From positions 1,279,255 to 1,343,254 of the forward strand of contig NZ_JAPPRR010000001.1 in NCBI RefSeq assembly GCF_026719705.1: a stretch of DNA of 64,000 nucleotides, read 5' to 3'. Both the position numbers and the translations under genes were made by a program. The stretch is from Pseudokordiimonas caeni. GTDB lineage: Bacteria; Pseudomonadota; Alphaproteobacteria; Sphingomonadales; Kordiimonadaceae. Positions 7,410 through 16,920 of this stretch are shown here, in pieces. Positions within the stretch are counted from its first letter, which is position 1; each line of letters begins with the position of its first letter. The notes under the pieces are model-generated. The model was not told the origin of the DNA, made no database searches, and was given only the letters and a program-made list of their open reading frames with translations.

Positions 7410-8240
7410 ATGGCCTTCTCAATTAACGTAAACGCCAGTGCGCTGAGTGCACTTCGTAACTTGGACAATACCAACCGGTCGCTGAATACGACCCAGACCC
7501 ATATCAACACGGGCCTGAAAATTTCGTCCGCCAAAGATAACGCCGCAGTCTTCTCGATCGCGCAAAAGTTGCGCGGCGACCTGCGCGGCCTGAACGCCGT
7601 GAAACAGTCGCTCGACCGCGGTATCTCGACCGTCGACGTGGCTCTTGCGGCTGCTAACGCTATCTCCGACCTTCTCCTTGAAATGAAGGAAAAGGCCGTG
7701 GCTGCCGCCGACCAGGGGCTCGATTCGACGAGCCGCCAGGCGCTGACACAAGACTTCCGCGCGCTGCGTGACCAGATCAGCACGATCATTGAAAACGCTT
7801 CGTTCAACGGCACCAACATCATCGATGGCGGCACTGACCAGATCGTGGCGATCACCAACGCCGATGCGACCCAAACCCTGAGCGTGGCCCACGAAAACCT
7901 GACGCTGGGTTCGAGCGCGATCCCGATCGATGCCACGCAGGAAATCGGCACCCTTTCCGATGCAGCGCTTGCTGTGACTGAGGTGGGTCAGGCAATCAAC
8001 AACCTGAACGCCGTTCTGACCCGTCTGGGCTCTGGCGCGAAGGCACTCGAGCAAAACCGCATCTTCGCCGGCACGCTTTCCGACGTGATCGAGGTGGGTA
8101 TCGGTAACCTTGTCGATGCCGACATGGCGAAGGAAAGCGCGAACTTGCAGGCCTTGCAGGTCAAGCAGCAGCTGGGTATCCAGGCGCTTTCGATCGCCAA
8201 CCAGTCGCCGCAGCAGATCCTGTCGCTGTTCCAGGGTTAA
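7410..8240 (+). CDS. Flagellin 1
   Basis: Filament subunit of 276 residues, the short alphaproteobacterial type with conserved N- and C-terminal coiled-coil regions and a small variable middle. The N-terminus has SALRNLDNTNRSL and TGLKISSAKDNAA. The C-terminus has NLVDADMAKESANLQALQVK and ends LSLFQG. It lies alone, about 27 kb from the three tandem flagellins, and differs from them in the middle region. Serine- and threonine-rich surface segments are possible O-glycosylation sites given the sugar genes next to it. Confidence 0.97.
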   Translation: MAFSINVNASALSALRNLDNTNRSLNTTQTHINTGLKISSAKDNAAVFSIAQKLRGDLRGLNAVKQSLDRGISTVDVALAAANAISDLLLEMKEKAVAAADQGLDSTSRQALTQDFRALRDQISTIIENASFNGTNIIDGGTDQIVAITNADATQTLSVAHENLTLGSSAIPIDATQEIGTLSDAALAVTEVGQAINNLNAVLTRLGSGAKALEQNRIFAGTLSDVIEVGIGNLVDADMAKESANLQALQVKQQLGIQALSIANQSPQQILSLFQG

Positions 8241-8283
8241 GCCGAACGGGCCCATGGGCCCCGGCAAACACGTTTCGCCCGCC

Positions 8284-8321
8284 GCGCCTCCGGTCAGAAG
8301 ATCGGGGGCGCTCGTTTTTTC
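8284..8321 (+). terminator. Intrinsic terminator of flagellin 1
   Basis: GCGCC (8284-8288) pairs with the GGCGC side of GGGGGCGC (8304-8311) and is followed by six T (8315-8320). It separates flagellin 1 from the convergent pseC. Confidence 0.75.
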
Positions 8322-8343
8322 TGGGCAGTCACTTCAGGCAAGT

Positions 8344-9531
8344 TCAGCCAAGCAGGCGGACGAGCGCTTCAACCACGCGCTCAGGCGCATCGCGCGGCAT
8401 CGCGGGAAAGATCGGCAGGCTCAGCACACGATGGTAATAGGCAGCTGCCCCCGGCAGGTCCTGCGTGCCATATCGAGCCCTGTAATAGGGTTGCCAATGC
8501 AGCGGGATATAGTGCACCTGCGTGCCAATCCCTTCCTCCGCCAGCGCCCGCATCAGGCGCGCACGCGTAGTGCCAAGGGCCTCATAATCGATAAGGACAG
8601 GATAAAGGTGCCAGGCGGAAAGGCCCGGCATCCGCGGAATCGGCCGCAACAGATTATCGTGCGGCTTCAGGAGGTCGTCATAACGGTTGGCGATGGCACG
8701 CCGCGCCTTGATGAACCGGTCAAGTTTGCCGAGTTGGGAAAGGCCCAGCGCACACTGGAAATCGGTGGCGCGGTAATTATAGCCAAGTTCCTGCATCTCA
8801 TAGAACCAGGGATTGGCCTCGCCGCCTTCATCAAGCGCCAGATCGGTAGCCGACCACCCCTCCTCGCCCCGGCGCATGTCATGCCCGCGCAGCCGGCGCA
8901 AGCGCGCAGCAACAGCCGTATCGTTCGTGGTGACCATGCCCCCCTCGCCCATGGCGATGGTTTTCACCGGATGCAGCGAGAAACAGGCAATATCTTCCCA
9001 CTGCCCGTCACCGGGTGCGCCGCGGCCCTCATATTCGGCACCGATGGCATGGGCGCAGTCTGTGATGATCGTGGCGCCGGCTTGCCGGGCAATGGCGGCA
9101 ATCTCTTCCATATCAGCGATCTGGCCGTTCAGATGCACCGGCAGAACCGCCTTCACCGAACCATCCGCCGATGCAAGCGCCGCCCTGAGGCTCGCAGGCG
9201 TCAGCAGGCCCGTATCGGGGTCGACATCCGCGAACACCACTTCGGCCCCGCACATGCGCACGGCATTGGCGGTGGAGAGGAAGGTGACCGCCGGCACGAT
9301 CGCCCGGTCGCCCTCCCCGAGCCCTGCCGCGATGCAGGCAAGATGCAGCGCCGTTGTACCGTTCGAGCAAGCAACAGCCTCGGCCGCCCCCACGCATGCT
9401 GCAAAAGCCCGTTCGAACTCGGCAACCTTGGGCCCGCCTGTCAGCACCGGCCCGCGCAAAACCTCCACGACCGCCGCGATGTCATCATCGTCGATAGAGT
9501 GGCGGCCATATGGAAGGAAATCCGCAGGCAT
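8344..9531 (-). CDS. pseC: UDP-4-amino-4,6-dideoxy-altrosamine-forming aminotransferase PseC
   Basis: PseC is the PLP-dependent second step of pseudaminic acid synthesis, transaminating the PseB product at C4. The 395-residue protein is a DegT/DnrJ/EryC1 aminotransferase with the substrate loop SNGTTALHLA (about 56-65), the TDCAHAIGA motif and the PLP lysine at K190 in SLHPVKTI. It follows pseB with a 7-base gap, the standard pair. The start chosen is the ATG opening MPADFLPYG, where family similarity begins. Confidence 0.92.
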   Translation of the reverse strand: MPADFLPYGRHSIDDDDIAAVVEVLRGPVLTGGPKVAEFERAFAACVGAAEAVACSNGTTALHLACIAAGLGEGDRAIVPAVTFLSTANAVRMCGAEVVFADVDPDTGLLTPASLRAALASADGSVKAVLPVHLNGQIADMEEIAAIARQAGATIITDCAHAIGAEYEGRGAPGDGQWEDIACFSLHPVKTIAMGEGGMVTTNDTAVAARLRRLRGHDMRRGEEGWSATDLALDEGGEANPWFYEMQELGYNYRATDFQCALGLSQLGKLDRFIKARRAIANRYDDLLKPHDNLLRPIPRMPGLSAWHLYPVLIDYEALGTTRARLMRALAEEGIGTQVHYIPLHWQPYYRARYGTQDLPGAAAYYHRVLSLPIFPAMPRDAPERVVEALVRLLG

Positions 9532-9538
9532 ACTGATT

Positions 9539-10576
9539 TCAGGCCGATTGGGCGGGGATCTGCGCGAGAATCTCCCGCAACTCTTCAACCGTCATCCAGC
9601 GGTCGTTCTTGTCGCTCGCATATTCAAAATCGGGTGCAACCAGTGGCTGGCCTTCGGATGCGAAAGACTTGCGGTCCCAGAAGTTCCATTCCGGCTCGAT
9701 CACGTAGCGGTCTTCAAGGTCGACCGTAGTGCGGGCATTATGCTCGGTGATCATCAGCTCGTGCAGCTTCTCGCCGGGGCGGATTCCCACGAGCTTCTTC
9801 TTGCAGCTCGGTGCCAATGCCTCGGCAAGATCGGTGATCCGCATTGAGGGGATTTTCGGCACGAAAATCTCGCCGCCCCGCATGATGGGCAAGCAGGAAA
9901 GCGTGAAAGCCACCGCCTGCTCGAGCGTGATCCAGAAGCGGGTCATATGGATGTCGGTGATCGGCAGTTCGGTGGCGCCGTCCGCCAGCAGTTTGCGGAA
10001 GAATGGGATAACACTGCCGCGCGAGCCCAGCACATTGCCGTAGCGCACCACAGCGAAGCGCGTACCCGTGCCTGCGGCGAGCGCGTTTGCCGCCACGAAA
10101 ATCTTGTCCGACGCCAGCTTCGAGGCGCCGTAAAGGTTGATCGGGTTCACCGCCTTGTCGGTCGACAGCGCGATCACCTGCTTCACGTTCGAGCGGATCG
10201 CCGCCTGCACCACATTCTCGGCTCCGACCACGTTGGTGCGGATACATTCGAAGGGGTTGTATTCGGCAAGCGGTACCTGTTTCTGCGCGGCGGCATGAAT
10301 GACCACATCCACCCCGCGAAACGCCATGATCAACCTGTCCACATCGCGGACATCACCGACGAAGAAACGAACCTTGCCCTGATCCCGCCTCGACAGGCTG
10401 TTCTGAAGCTCGAAATGGGCATTCTCGCCCCGCGCCAGAACGATCACCCGGCGCGGATTATGCTCGGCAAGAAGATGCCGCAGCATGGCCTTCCCGAACG
10501 ACCCCGTACCCCCGGTGATCAGGATCGACTTGCCATTGACCTGTTCATTGAGGAGGCCTTTCATATCTGCAAGCAT
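9539..10576 (-). CDS. pseB: UDP-GlcNAc 4,6-dehydratase (inverting) PseB
   Basis: PseB converts UDP-GlcNAc into the 4-keto-6-deoxy L-altro sugar, the first step to pseudaminic acid. From the chosen ATG (GAGGGG 10 bases upstream) it is 345 residues. It has the NAD-binding TGGTGSFG loop (about 22-29) and the catalytic YGASK with Y149/K153 preceded by LSTDKAVNPIN, typical of PseB/FlaA1. pseC follows directly. Earlier in-frame starts only add unrelated residues. Confidence 0.93.
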   Translation of the reverse strand: MLADMKGLLNEQVNGKSILITGGTGSFGKAMLRHLLAEHNPRRVIVLARGENAHFELQNSLSRRDQGKVRFFVGDVRDVDRLIMAFRGVDVVIHAAAQKQVPLAEYNPFECIRTNVVGAENVVQAAIRSNVKQVIALSTDKAVNPINLYGASKLASDKIFVAANALAAGTGTRFAVVRYGNVLGSRGSVIPFFRKLLADGATELPITDIHMTRFWITLEQAVAFTLSCLPIMRGGEIFVPKIPSMRITDLAEALAPSCKKKLVGIRPGEKLHELMITEHNARTTVDLEDRYVIEPEWNFWDRKSFASEGQPLVAPDFEYASDKNDRWMTVEELREILAQIPAQSA

Positions 10577-10620
10577 GCTTTTCAATCCCCTCACGTTACC
10601 AACAATCAGGCCGCAGTCAT

Positions 10621-11397
10621 TTAAATCGGACGCGCCCTGACAAGTAGATGCCACCCCAACTGCCGTTCCAGCGCCCGAAACATTTCGTCAGGCATGCTCT
10701 CGAACCACGGCTGCCTGACATACTCATAGCGCTTATAGGGTTCAATTTGGTACGGGAAAATATGGTCTTGTCTGCAGTCAACGACATCAAACCCTGTCAG
10801 CAAGTCGCGCACTTCCTGTTCGGTGTAGGTATAAGCCACCGGACAACCGAACTGCGCTTCTGGCTGGTCCAGCCCTTCTTCAATCATCGCGGCCTTCCAG
10901 CTGTTGCGGGCATAGAGCATGATACGCAGCTCTCCGTCAGGCTTGATGAGCTTGCGAATTTCCGCAATGGCGCGCTCTGGCGAGGGGGTATGATGCAGAA
11001 CCCCGAACGAGTAAACGAGATCGAACGTCTCTCCGCCGAGCAACTCACTCAACTGCTCTGCATTACCCTCCAGCAGGCGACCGTCCAGACCAAAGAGTTC
11101 AAAACGCTTCCGCGTTATATCCAGGCTTTCGGATGACAACTCAACAGCCGTATAATGTGCACCATTGCGGGCGAAGTTGACGGCATCGGTGCCAATTCCG
11201 CAGCCAATTTCCAGAACCCTCTTTCCTCTCCAGTCGGGAAAGCCGGCAAAGCCCGGGATATGAGGTTCGACGAAATATTTCCGCGCTTCGACCTGGTCAA
11301 AATACTCTTGTGTACCAACCTCGGCAGGCGAATGCCGGATATTGCATGGACGGCCATTCCAATACTGCCGAACTTCCTCAATTGTTACTTCCGTCAT
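10621..11397 (-). CDS. SAM-dependent methyltransferase (class I)
   Basis: The 258-residue product has a clear class I methyltransferase core: the SAM loop [12 protein letters not shown] (about residue 60-71), acidic VELS, and SFGVLHHTP with the post-I motif. It begins with a very strong GGGGGG ribosome site. Lying between glycosyltransferase and pse genes, it probably O- or N-methylates a sugar or glycan. The substrate cannot be deduced. Confidence 0.8.
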   Translation of the reverse strand: MTEVTIEEVRQYWNGRPCNIRHSPAEVGTQEYFDQVEARKYFVEPHIPGFAGFPDWRGKRVLEIGCGIGTDAVNFARNGAHYTAVELSSESLDITRKRFELFGLDGRLLEGNAEQLSELLGGETFDLVYSFGVLHHTPSPERAIAEIRKLIKPDGELRIMLYARNSWKAAMIEEGLDQPEAQFGCPVAYTYTEQEVRDLLTGFDVVDCRQDHIFPYQIEPYKRYEYVRQPWFESMPDEMFRALERQLGWHLLVRARPI

Positions 11398-11434
11398 TCT
11401 TCACCCCCCAAAAAATCACACAAGTTCATACTAT

Positions 11435-12484
11435 TCACAGTACTCTCTCGTCCAAAGACACATTGTTCAGACCCCAGCCCCGTCCGTTCAGGCAGACCTG
11501 CTTGCCACGCCAGTGCCAGTAAAGTGCAGGAACGACAAAGTTCCTCTCCATGGACGGGAAAACACCCGCCAGACCTTCAACCTTGCGCTGAGGCGCGTCT
11601 AGCAAGCCCCGAATGAGTGAATTCAGCTTCGCACTTTTCAGGGAACGATTGAGGTATCGCGCCAAGCTCATTCGCCACCCGGAAGTCAACAATGTCACTT
11701 TACGGCTTGTCATGCGATTATGTGCAATCTTGTACAGCCTGCAGTCATCAGGCATGAGAATTTCCCTTGCCCCACTTGCCACAGCGGCATGAAGCGCGAG
11801 ACTGTCAATCTCTAGGCACGCAACGGAACAATTCTCCGGCACCCCTCGGATGCCATGCCAAATCTCGCGCCCCATAAGCATGAAATCGCCACAGGCATTG
11901 GTGTGCAAAGGCTTCAAGCCATAATATGCGGCCATTGCAGAGGAAAGCGTTCCGTGATGCTGCACAACCGCTGCAGCCAGCATTGCCTCCCGGTCCGCAG
12001 AGGTAGCTGCCGCAAGCCCAATGGTCTTCTCTGGATCAACATCGTATCGGTCCAGGCGATATACGGCGTCATCATTGAGTTCTTCCGTAGAAAGATATTG
12101 AAATACCCCATCACTCAAGAACACGTCGGAAGAGAGAGAGGTGATAAACCTGCCTCGCGCCCTCCTAAAACCTACATTCAAGGCGCGGCCAGGATGCATT
12201 TCCCTCTCAGCGGCCCCTCTGAAACCACGGTGGTTTGTTGAAGGCACAGTGATAATCCGCAAGCTAAAATTGGCACCAGAAGTGTAGCCTGCGAAGATTT
12301 CATGAAGCGCGGGCCTGTCAAACGGCGGGTTCCATTCTACCAAAATGTACTCAACGCATATACCAAACTTGCGAGCCTGCTCCTCGACCATTCCTACCGT
12401 GGAGCGCAAGCGATCTTCATAGCCTTCTACATAGCCATCGTTTCTTGCGAACCCAACAAAACTGATAAGAGGTGTCACTGGCAC
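11435..12484 (-). CDS. Putative GT2-like glycosyltransferase (VEWNPP family)
   Basis: A 349-residue soluble protein with a GT-A-like start (ISFVGFARND) and the strand VEYILVEWNPP near residue 50. ALNVGFRRARGRFI and a SSDVF motif follow, the last in the place where GT-A enzymes have their metal-binding DxD. Half of these features recur in the gene at 20810-22483, so the two form a local family. No standard signature allows a donor to be named. It is probably part of the operon running from gmhA to pseC, and likely adds a sugar to flagellin or a surface glycan. Confidence 0.55.
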   Translation of the reverse strand: MPVTPLISFVGFARNDGYVEGYEDRLRSTVGMVEEQARKFGICVEYILVEWNPPFDRPALHEIFAGYTSGANFSLRIITVPSTNHRGFRGAAEREMHPGRALNVGFRRARGRFITSLSSDVFLSDGVFQYLSTEELNDDAVYRLDRYDVDPEKTIGLAAATSADREAMLAAAVVQHHGTLSSAMAAYYGLKPLHTNACGDFMLMGREIWHGIRGVPENCSVACLEIDSLALHAAVASGAREILMPDDCRLYKIAHNRMTSRKVTLLTSGWRMSLARYLNRSLKSAKLNSLIRGLLDAPQRKVEGLAGVFPSMERNFVVPALYWHWRGKQVCLNGRGWGLNNVSLDERVL

Positions 12485-12520
12485 TATCCTATTTGGAGAG
12501 AGGGTAAAGGGTGGAAGTCA

Positions 12521-13552
12521 CTATTCCTCATTCATCGCCCACACTCTTTCGTAATACTTCGCGTACTCTTGATCCTGATTTAGCAAAACCTTGGGCCCCT
12601 CCGCCTCAAATCGGACAGGTACCTGGACATGAGCAGAGAAATGCCGCGAAATTCTTTCCTTGTCGCCTTCCCTCAAAAACAGCATGAGAAAGCCACCACC
12701 ACCCGCACCGAGGACCTTGCCACCGAGTGCGCCCTGATCGCGCGCTTCAGCGTACAAATCGTCGATCACCTTCAGACTCACTTTCTCGCTTAGCGATTTC
12801 TTGAGCTGCCAGTTTTGATGGAGCAACAGACCGAAATCATCAAGCGACCGGCCGTTGGCGAGAATTGAATGGGCCTCTCTTGTAAAATTTGTCATCTCGC
12901 GAAGGGCTGCTTCACGTGCCTTGAAGTTGGCAACCTGCGACTGGGCAATCATCGACGCCTCACGAGACTTGCCTGTGAAGATAAAAAGGAGCCGTTTCTC
13001 CAGCTCTTGCTTGCGGGCAGTCGTAAGGCTGACCTTGCTAATCGAAACAGACCCGTCCTGCGCTATACTGCCAAAGTTGAACCCGCCGAATGCCGCAGCA
13101 AACTGATCTTGGATACCAACAGTTTCGCCAAGGCGGTGCCGCTCAATCTCATACACCTCCTGAGCCAAGTCATACTGTGTGCTGTCATGCCCTGTCATGC
13201 AATTAAGAGCCGTCAGGAAAGCCACCCCGAACGTGGAACTGGACCCGAGACCTGCGCCATGGGGAAGATCGCCAAAATACACGACGTCGATGCCGGACCG
13301 AATATCACGTTTCTGCAACGCAGCTCGCACGAAAGGGTGCTTTATCTGCTCCAGAACGGACGTGTCTTCGAGTTCCCGCCAAACTATCCTGTACCGGAAA
13401 CGGTCGGCCGAAGGTTTGCGACGCAGAACAATCGTAATGTGATGGTTGATTGTAGAGGACAGGAATACGCCGCCATTCTCCGAAAACCACTCCGGATAGT
13501 CGGTCCCCCCTCCGAAGAAGGAAACGCGATATGGTGCCCTTGCGACAATCAT
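12521..13552 (-). CDS. hddA: GHMP-family heptose 7-phosphate 1-kinase (HddA-like)
   Basis: A sugar kinase of 343 residues with the three GHMP motifs: APYRVSFFGGGTDYP at the N-terminus, the ATP loop GAGLGSSST near residue 100, and GKVLGAGGGGFLM near residue 285. This set is typical of D-glycero-alpha-D-manno-heptose-7-phosphate kinases. The presence of GmhA, GmhB and a nucleotidyltransferase in the same gene run supports the assignment. A fucose or other sugar 1-kinase is the main alternative. Confidence 0.78.
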   Translation of the reverse strand: MIVARAPYRVSFFGGGTDYPEWFSENGGVFLSSTINHHITIVLRRKPSADRFRYRIVWRELEDTSVLEQIKHPFVRAALQKRDIRSGIDVVYFGDLPHGAGLGSSSTFGVAFLTALNCMTGHDSTQYDLAQEVYEIERHRLGETVGIQDQFAAAFGGFNFGSIAQDGSVSISKVSLTTARKQELEKRLLFIFTGKSREASMIAQSQVANFKAREAALREMTNFTREAHSILANGRSLDDFGLLLHQNWQLKKSLSEKVSLKVIDDLYAEARDQGALGGKVLGAGGGGFLMLFLREGDKERISRHFSAHVQVPVRFEAEGPKVLLNQDQEYAKYYERVWAMNEE

Positions 13553-13567
13553 CTTGCGTTGCTCCCT

Positions 13568-14578
13568 CTAGCGGCTAAGAAACCCGTTCTCACTCGAAGC
13601 GACCCGAGATCGCCAGTATTCCAACAAATCCTGCATCGTTTTCTTGTACGGAATCTGCGGTTTCCAGCCGGTATGGGACGTGAACTTCCGGGTGTCAGGT
13701 ACCTGAAGATCTGCATCGATCGGGCGCAGCCGTTCGGGGTCGATCTCAATCTGGATTTTATCTCTTTCCGGGGACATCGAGATAAGATCATCCAACAGCT
13801 CACCAATGGTGCAGGTGAAGGTGCCCCCAATGTTATAATATGCCCCGGCCACGGGCATCACCGTAACCAAAAGATAGTATGCGCGTACAGCGTCCCTGAC
13901 ATCGGCAATCGTCCGGAGGGACTGCAGGTTCCCGACTTTAACAACAGGCTCGATCAACCCCGCCTCGATCAGAGCGATCTGCTTTGCAAAGCTCGACTCG
14001 GCAAAAACATCCCCCCGCCGCGGCCCGGTATGGGTGAACATACGGGTGGTCATCACCGTCATCCCGTAGGCTTCCGCGTAATGCCGACCGATCATATCGG
14101 TTCCCGCCTTGGAAATGGCATAAGGGCTCGCTGGATGGAACGTGCACTCCTCGTTAATCGGCAACTTGTCCTGGGGAACGCGCCCGAATATCTCCGAAGA
14201 CGCGCAAACATGGATAACGGCTTCCGGTGCGTGAAGTCTTAGAGCCTCAAGGACGCGAGAAGTGCCCTGAATATTGGTCTCGTAGGTATCAAGAGGTGAA
14301 TCAAAGCTCGTTTTCGGATAGCTTTGCGCCGCAAGATGGAACACAAAATCAGGCTTCACCGCACGAATAACAGTGTCAATCGACTGGCTGTCCCTAAGGT
14401 CGCCATAGTGGCAAAAAAAGCGATCACGTCGATTGATGCGACCGATATGCCGTCCTAGGTTGTCAAGCGAACTGCGCCAGCGCAACATGCCATGAACTTC
14501 CCAGTCGGTATTATCAATGAGATAATCGGCCAAATGGGAGCCGACCATGCCGGTAACACCGGTAATGAGGGCTCTCAT
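13568..14578 (-). CDS. GDP-mannose/GDP-heptose 4,6-dehydratase-like SDR
   Basis: A 336-residue extended short-chain dehydrogenase with TGVTGMVGSHL at the N-terminus, the catalytic CASSEIFG and YAISKAGTD (Tyr/Lys pair), and RMFTHTGPRRG, all typical of GDP-mannose 4,6-dehydratases. Its ATG overlaps the stop of the preceding 3-dehydratase gene (ATGA). With heptose genes around it, the likely substrate is GDP-D-glycero-D-manno-heptose, as for the Yersinia DmhA enzyme; GDP-mannose is the alternative. It makes the 4-keto-6-deoxy sugar used by the neighbours. Confidence 0.82.
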   Translation of the reverse strand: MRALITGVTGMVGSHLADYLIDNTDWEVHGMLRWRSSLDNLGRHIGRINRRDRFFCHYGDLRDSQSIDTVIRAVKPDFVFHLAAQSYPKTSFDSPLDTYETNIQGTSRVLEALRLHAPEAVIHVCASSEIFGRVPQDKLPINEECTFHPASPYAISKAGTDMIGRHYAEAYGMTVMTTRMFTHTGPRRGDVFAESSFAKQIALIEAGLIEPVVKVGNLQSLRTIADVRDAVRAYYLLVTVMPVAGAYYNIGGTFTCTIGELLDDLISMSPERDKIQIEIDPERLRPIDADLQVPDTRKFTSHTGWKPQIPYKKTMQDLLEYWRSRVASSENGFLSR

Positions 14579-15858
14579 GACAATCTTCCCTTTTGCTGGC
14601 CCAAAATCCGGGAAAACTGTTCGAGCATATAATCGACCGCTTCGTCCGACAGACTTTGATGGCACGGGATCGCGAAGCCCCTATCCATGACAGCATCGGC
14701 ACCTGTCAGCTTATCGGCTACCCGGTGGTCAAACTGTCTGGTACCCGGATGGCGCACCAGATTTCCCGCGATGACAGGCCGGGTCTCTACCCCCGCAGCA
14801 TTTAGCTGCGCGCATAAATCATCACGTGTGATCGGCGCATTCGCATTCAGGAGAATCGGCATCCCGAACCAGCTGTGCTCGCCTCCGTCGGTCGTCTTTT
14901 GCGGCTGAAGAATGTCCATCCACCCAGAAAGACCCGCAATCAGCTTACGAGCCAGACGCTGACGCGCCTCGACAAAACCTTCCAGTTTTTTCAATTGTAT
15001 CTGGCCCATCACCGCCTGCGGCTCTGTCAGGCGCATGTTATAGCCCTCACCGACAAAAATGAATCTCGGATCATATGTTGGCGCGGCCCTCTCCCACTTC
15101 TCCCGATCCTTCACTTGCCGGGTCCAGCCATGCGCTCTCAGAATTCGCATGATGTCCGCAATTTCAGGGTCGCCAGCGAGGCAAATCCCCCCCTCCAGCG
15201 TGGTCATGTGGTGTGAAAAGTAGAAACTAAAAGTTGAGATCAGGCCATCAGAGCCGACCGGGCGCCCCTTGTAACGCGCTCCCAGTGATTCGCAACAATC
15301 TTCCAGCAACAGCAATCCCTTGTCGCGGCAGATTGCCGAAATGGCATCCATGTCACACGGGTTCCCGTACACAGGAACGGCGAGAACTGCCCTCGTTTTT
15401 GCCCCGATAGCTGCTTCAACTGCAGCAGGATCCATATTCATCGTGACCGGATCACTGTCCACAAAAACGGGCTTCAATCCCCTTTGAATAATCGGCCAGA
15501 GAGACGTTGACCATGTCAGTGCTGGCAGAATAACCTCGTCTCCCGGCATGAGCCTCGCCTCAAAAAGCGGCGTTGTAACAGCTGACATCATCAACAGATT
15601 TGCGGAAGAACCCGAGTTATTGCTGACACCGTGCCCATATCCCAACCGTTGGCAGAACTCTTCCTCAAAACGCTCGACCTCACGCCCCATCGTGACCTGC
15701 GTACTCAGCATTTGGCGGGTAAAGGCTGTGATTTCCTCCGCCCCGAACGTCGGATGATGCAGGGCCACATGGGGAACCGCTGGATCAAACACCGGGCGCT
15801 CGTGCGCTTCCCAGTACTCGCTGATGGCATCCGCCACTTTTGCAAAGGTCTCTTCCAT
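14575..15858 (-). CDS. ColD/RfbH-type sugar 3-dehydratase (PMP-dependent)
   Basis: A 427-residue member of the DegT aminotransferase fold in which the PLP lysine is replaced by histidine (H216 in FYFSHHMTTLEGG). That replacement defines the ColD and RfbH dehydratases, which remove the C3 hydroxyl of a 4-keto-6-deoxy sugar instead of aminating it. No [2Fe-2S] four-cysteine motif of the RfbH kind is evident, so the ferredoxin-free ColD mechanism is more likely. It is coupled to the 4,6-dehydratase downstream and preceded by the E1 pair. Product inferred: a GDP-3,6-dideoxy-4-keto sugar. Confidence 0.82.
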   Translation of the reverse strand: MEETFAKVADAISEYWEAHERPVFDPAVPHVALHHPTFGAEEITAFTRQMLSTQVTMGREVERFEEEFCQRLGYGHGVSNNSGSSANLLMMSAVTTPLFEARLMPGDEVILPALTWSTSLWPIIQRGLKPVFVDSDPVTMNMDPAAVEAAIGAKTRAVLAVPVYGNPCDMDAISAICRDKGLLLLEDCCESLGARYKGRPVGSDGLISTFSFYFSHHMTTLEGGICLAGDPEIADIMRILRAHGWTRQVKDREKWERAAPTYDPRFIFVGEGYNMRLTEPQAVMGQIQLKKLEGFVEARQRLARKLIAGLSGWMDILQPQKTTDGGEHSWFGMPILLNANAPITRDDLCAQLNAAGVETRPVIAGNLVRHPGTRQFDHRVADKLTGADAVMDRGFAIPCHQSLSDEAVDYMLEQFSRILGQQKGRLS

Positions 15859-15873
15859 ACACTTACACCAGTC

Positions 15874-16920
15874 CTAAAATGGCCCTTTGAACTCTTCAAT
15901 TTCCCTAGCAACAGCCAATTCCCCGAGATCTGCGGGATCGCGACCACAGAGCTTCATGGCTTCCACAGCAACTGACCGTGGCGAAGGATAGAAAATGTCC
16001 TCTAGCGGGCGGGTGGTCGGACATGTGACAGGCGCATATCCCAACCTCTTTGCTCTCACATGCTCACCGAGCGGGCTCTCTTGCAGCCGAGCCAACAATT
16101 CGGCTCCCGCACCACATGTAACCCAACTGTTATCGACCACGACCAACCGCCCGGTTCGGGCAGCGGATTCAAGGACAGCGGCAGAGTCAAGCGGCGCAAG
16201 GGAAAGCAAATCAATCACCTCCGCATCAATTCCGCACGAGGCCAGCATACTTGCAGCCCGGAGGCAATCTACCACTGTGTAACTCACACCAACCAACGTT
16301 ACGTGGCTGCCTTTGCGTAGAATTCGCGCCTTGCCAAACTCAATTTCAAATTCAGTGGCGGGCACAATACCCTGATTTCCATAGAGCAATCTATGTTCGA
16401 CAATCAGCACGGGGGTATCGTCCCGAATGGCGGCGATCAGGCTCCCTTTCGCATCGTGCGGCGTGGTGGGTGCTAGCACCTTCAGGCCGGGCACATGCAT
16501 AAAAAACGGATAGGGGGCCTGACTATGCTGCGGTCCTTGTCCCCAACTTCTGCCGATGCTGGCACGAACCACCATTGGGACAGAGACCTGCCCGGCGGAC
16601 ATGTAGGAATATTTTGCCGCCATATTCACGAGCTGGTTCATGCATAGCATCAAGAAATCCATCCGCTGGTGCACATGTACCGGACGCATACCAGCCAACG
16701 CAGCACCAACCGCGATGCCCGTCATAGCATCTTCGGCTATCGGCGTGTCGAAGTTGCGCGCCGCGCCAAACTTCTTGTGAAGCCCTAGCGTGCTACCATA
16801 CTGACCTTTCTGATCGTCCACGCCCTGCCCCATCACGAAGACAGACTGGTCCCTCTCCATTTCCTGCTCAATGGCCTCGAGCAAAGCTGCGCCATAGCTA
16901 AGCATCCGTCCGTCAGACAT
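15874..16920 (-). CDS. Thiamine-diphosphate E1 enzyme, beta subunit (pyruvate dehydrogenase-like)
   Basis: A 348-residue E1 beta/transketolase C-terminal type protein. Visible are the cofactor-activating glutamate E63 in TPIAEDAM, the GQGPQHSQ loop with H132, and the C-terminal transketolase domain with VVVDNSW. It overlaps the alpha gene by 8 bases, so the two make one enzyme. No E2 or E3 gene is nearby and all surrounding genes act on nucleotide sugars. It therefore probably donates an acyl unit to a sugar ketone rather than to lipoamide. Confidence 0.85.
   Translation of the reverse strand: MSDGRMLSYGAALLEAIEQEMERDQSVFVMGQGVDDQKGQYGSTLGLHKKFGAARNFDTPIAEDAMTGIAVGAALAGMRPVHVHQRMDFLMLCMNQLVNMAAKYSYMSAGQVSVPMVVRASIGRSWGQGPQHSQAPYPFFMHVPGLKVLAPTTPHDAKGSLIAAIRDDTPVLIVEHRLLYGNQGIVPATEFEIEFGKARILRKGSHVTLVGVSYTVVDCLRAASMLASCGIDAEVIDLLSLAPLDSAAVLESAARTGRLVVVDNSWVTCGAGAELLARLQESPLGEHVRAKRLGYAPVTCPTTRPLEDIFYPSPRSVAVEAMKLCGRDPADLGELAVAREIEEFKGPF

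Noticed and set aside
8110-9847. Long plus-strand frames running through the end of flagellin 1 and opposite pseC
   Set aside because: They overlap flagellin 1 and pseC and match nothing.
12869-14242. A 457-codon plus-strand frame opposite the GHMP kinase and dehydratase genes
   Set aside because: Both minus-strand genes have clear motifs and proper overlaps; this is a shadow frame.
14575-15858. Annotation as a perosamine-type aminotransferase
   Set aside because: The PLP lysine is His (H216), which fits ColD/RfbH dehydratases and not transaminases.
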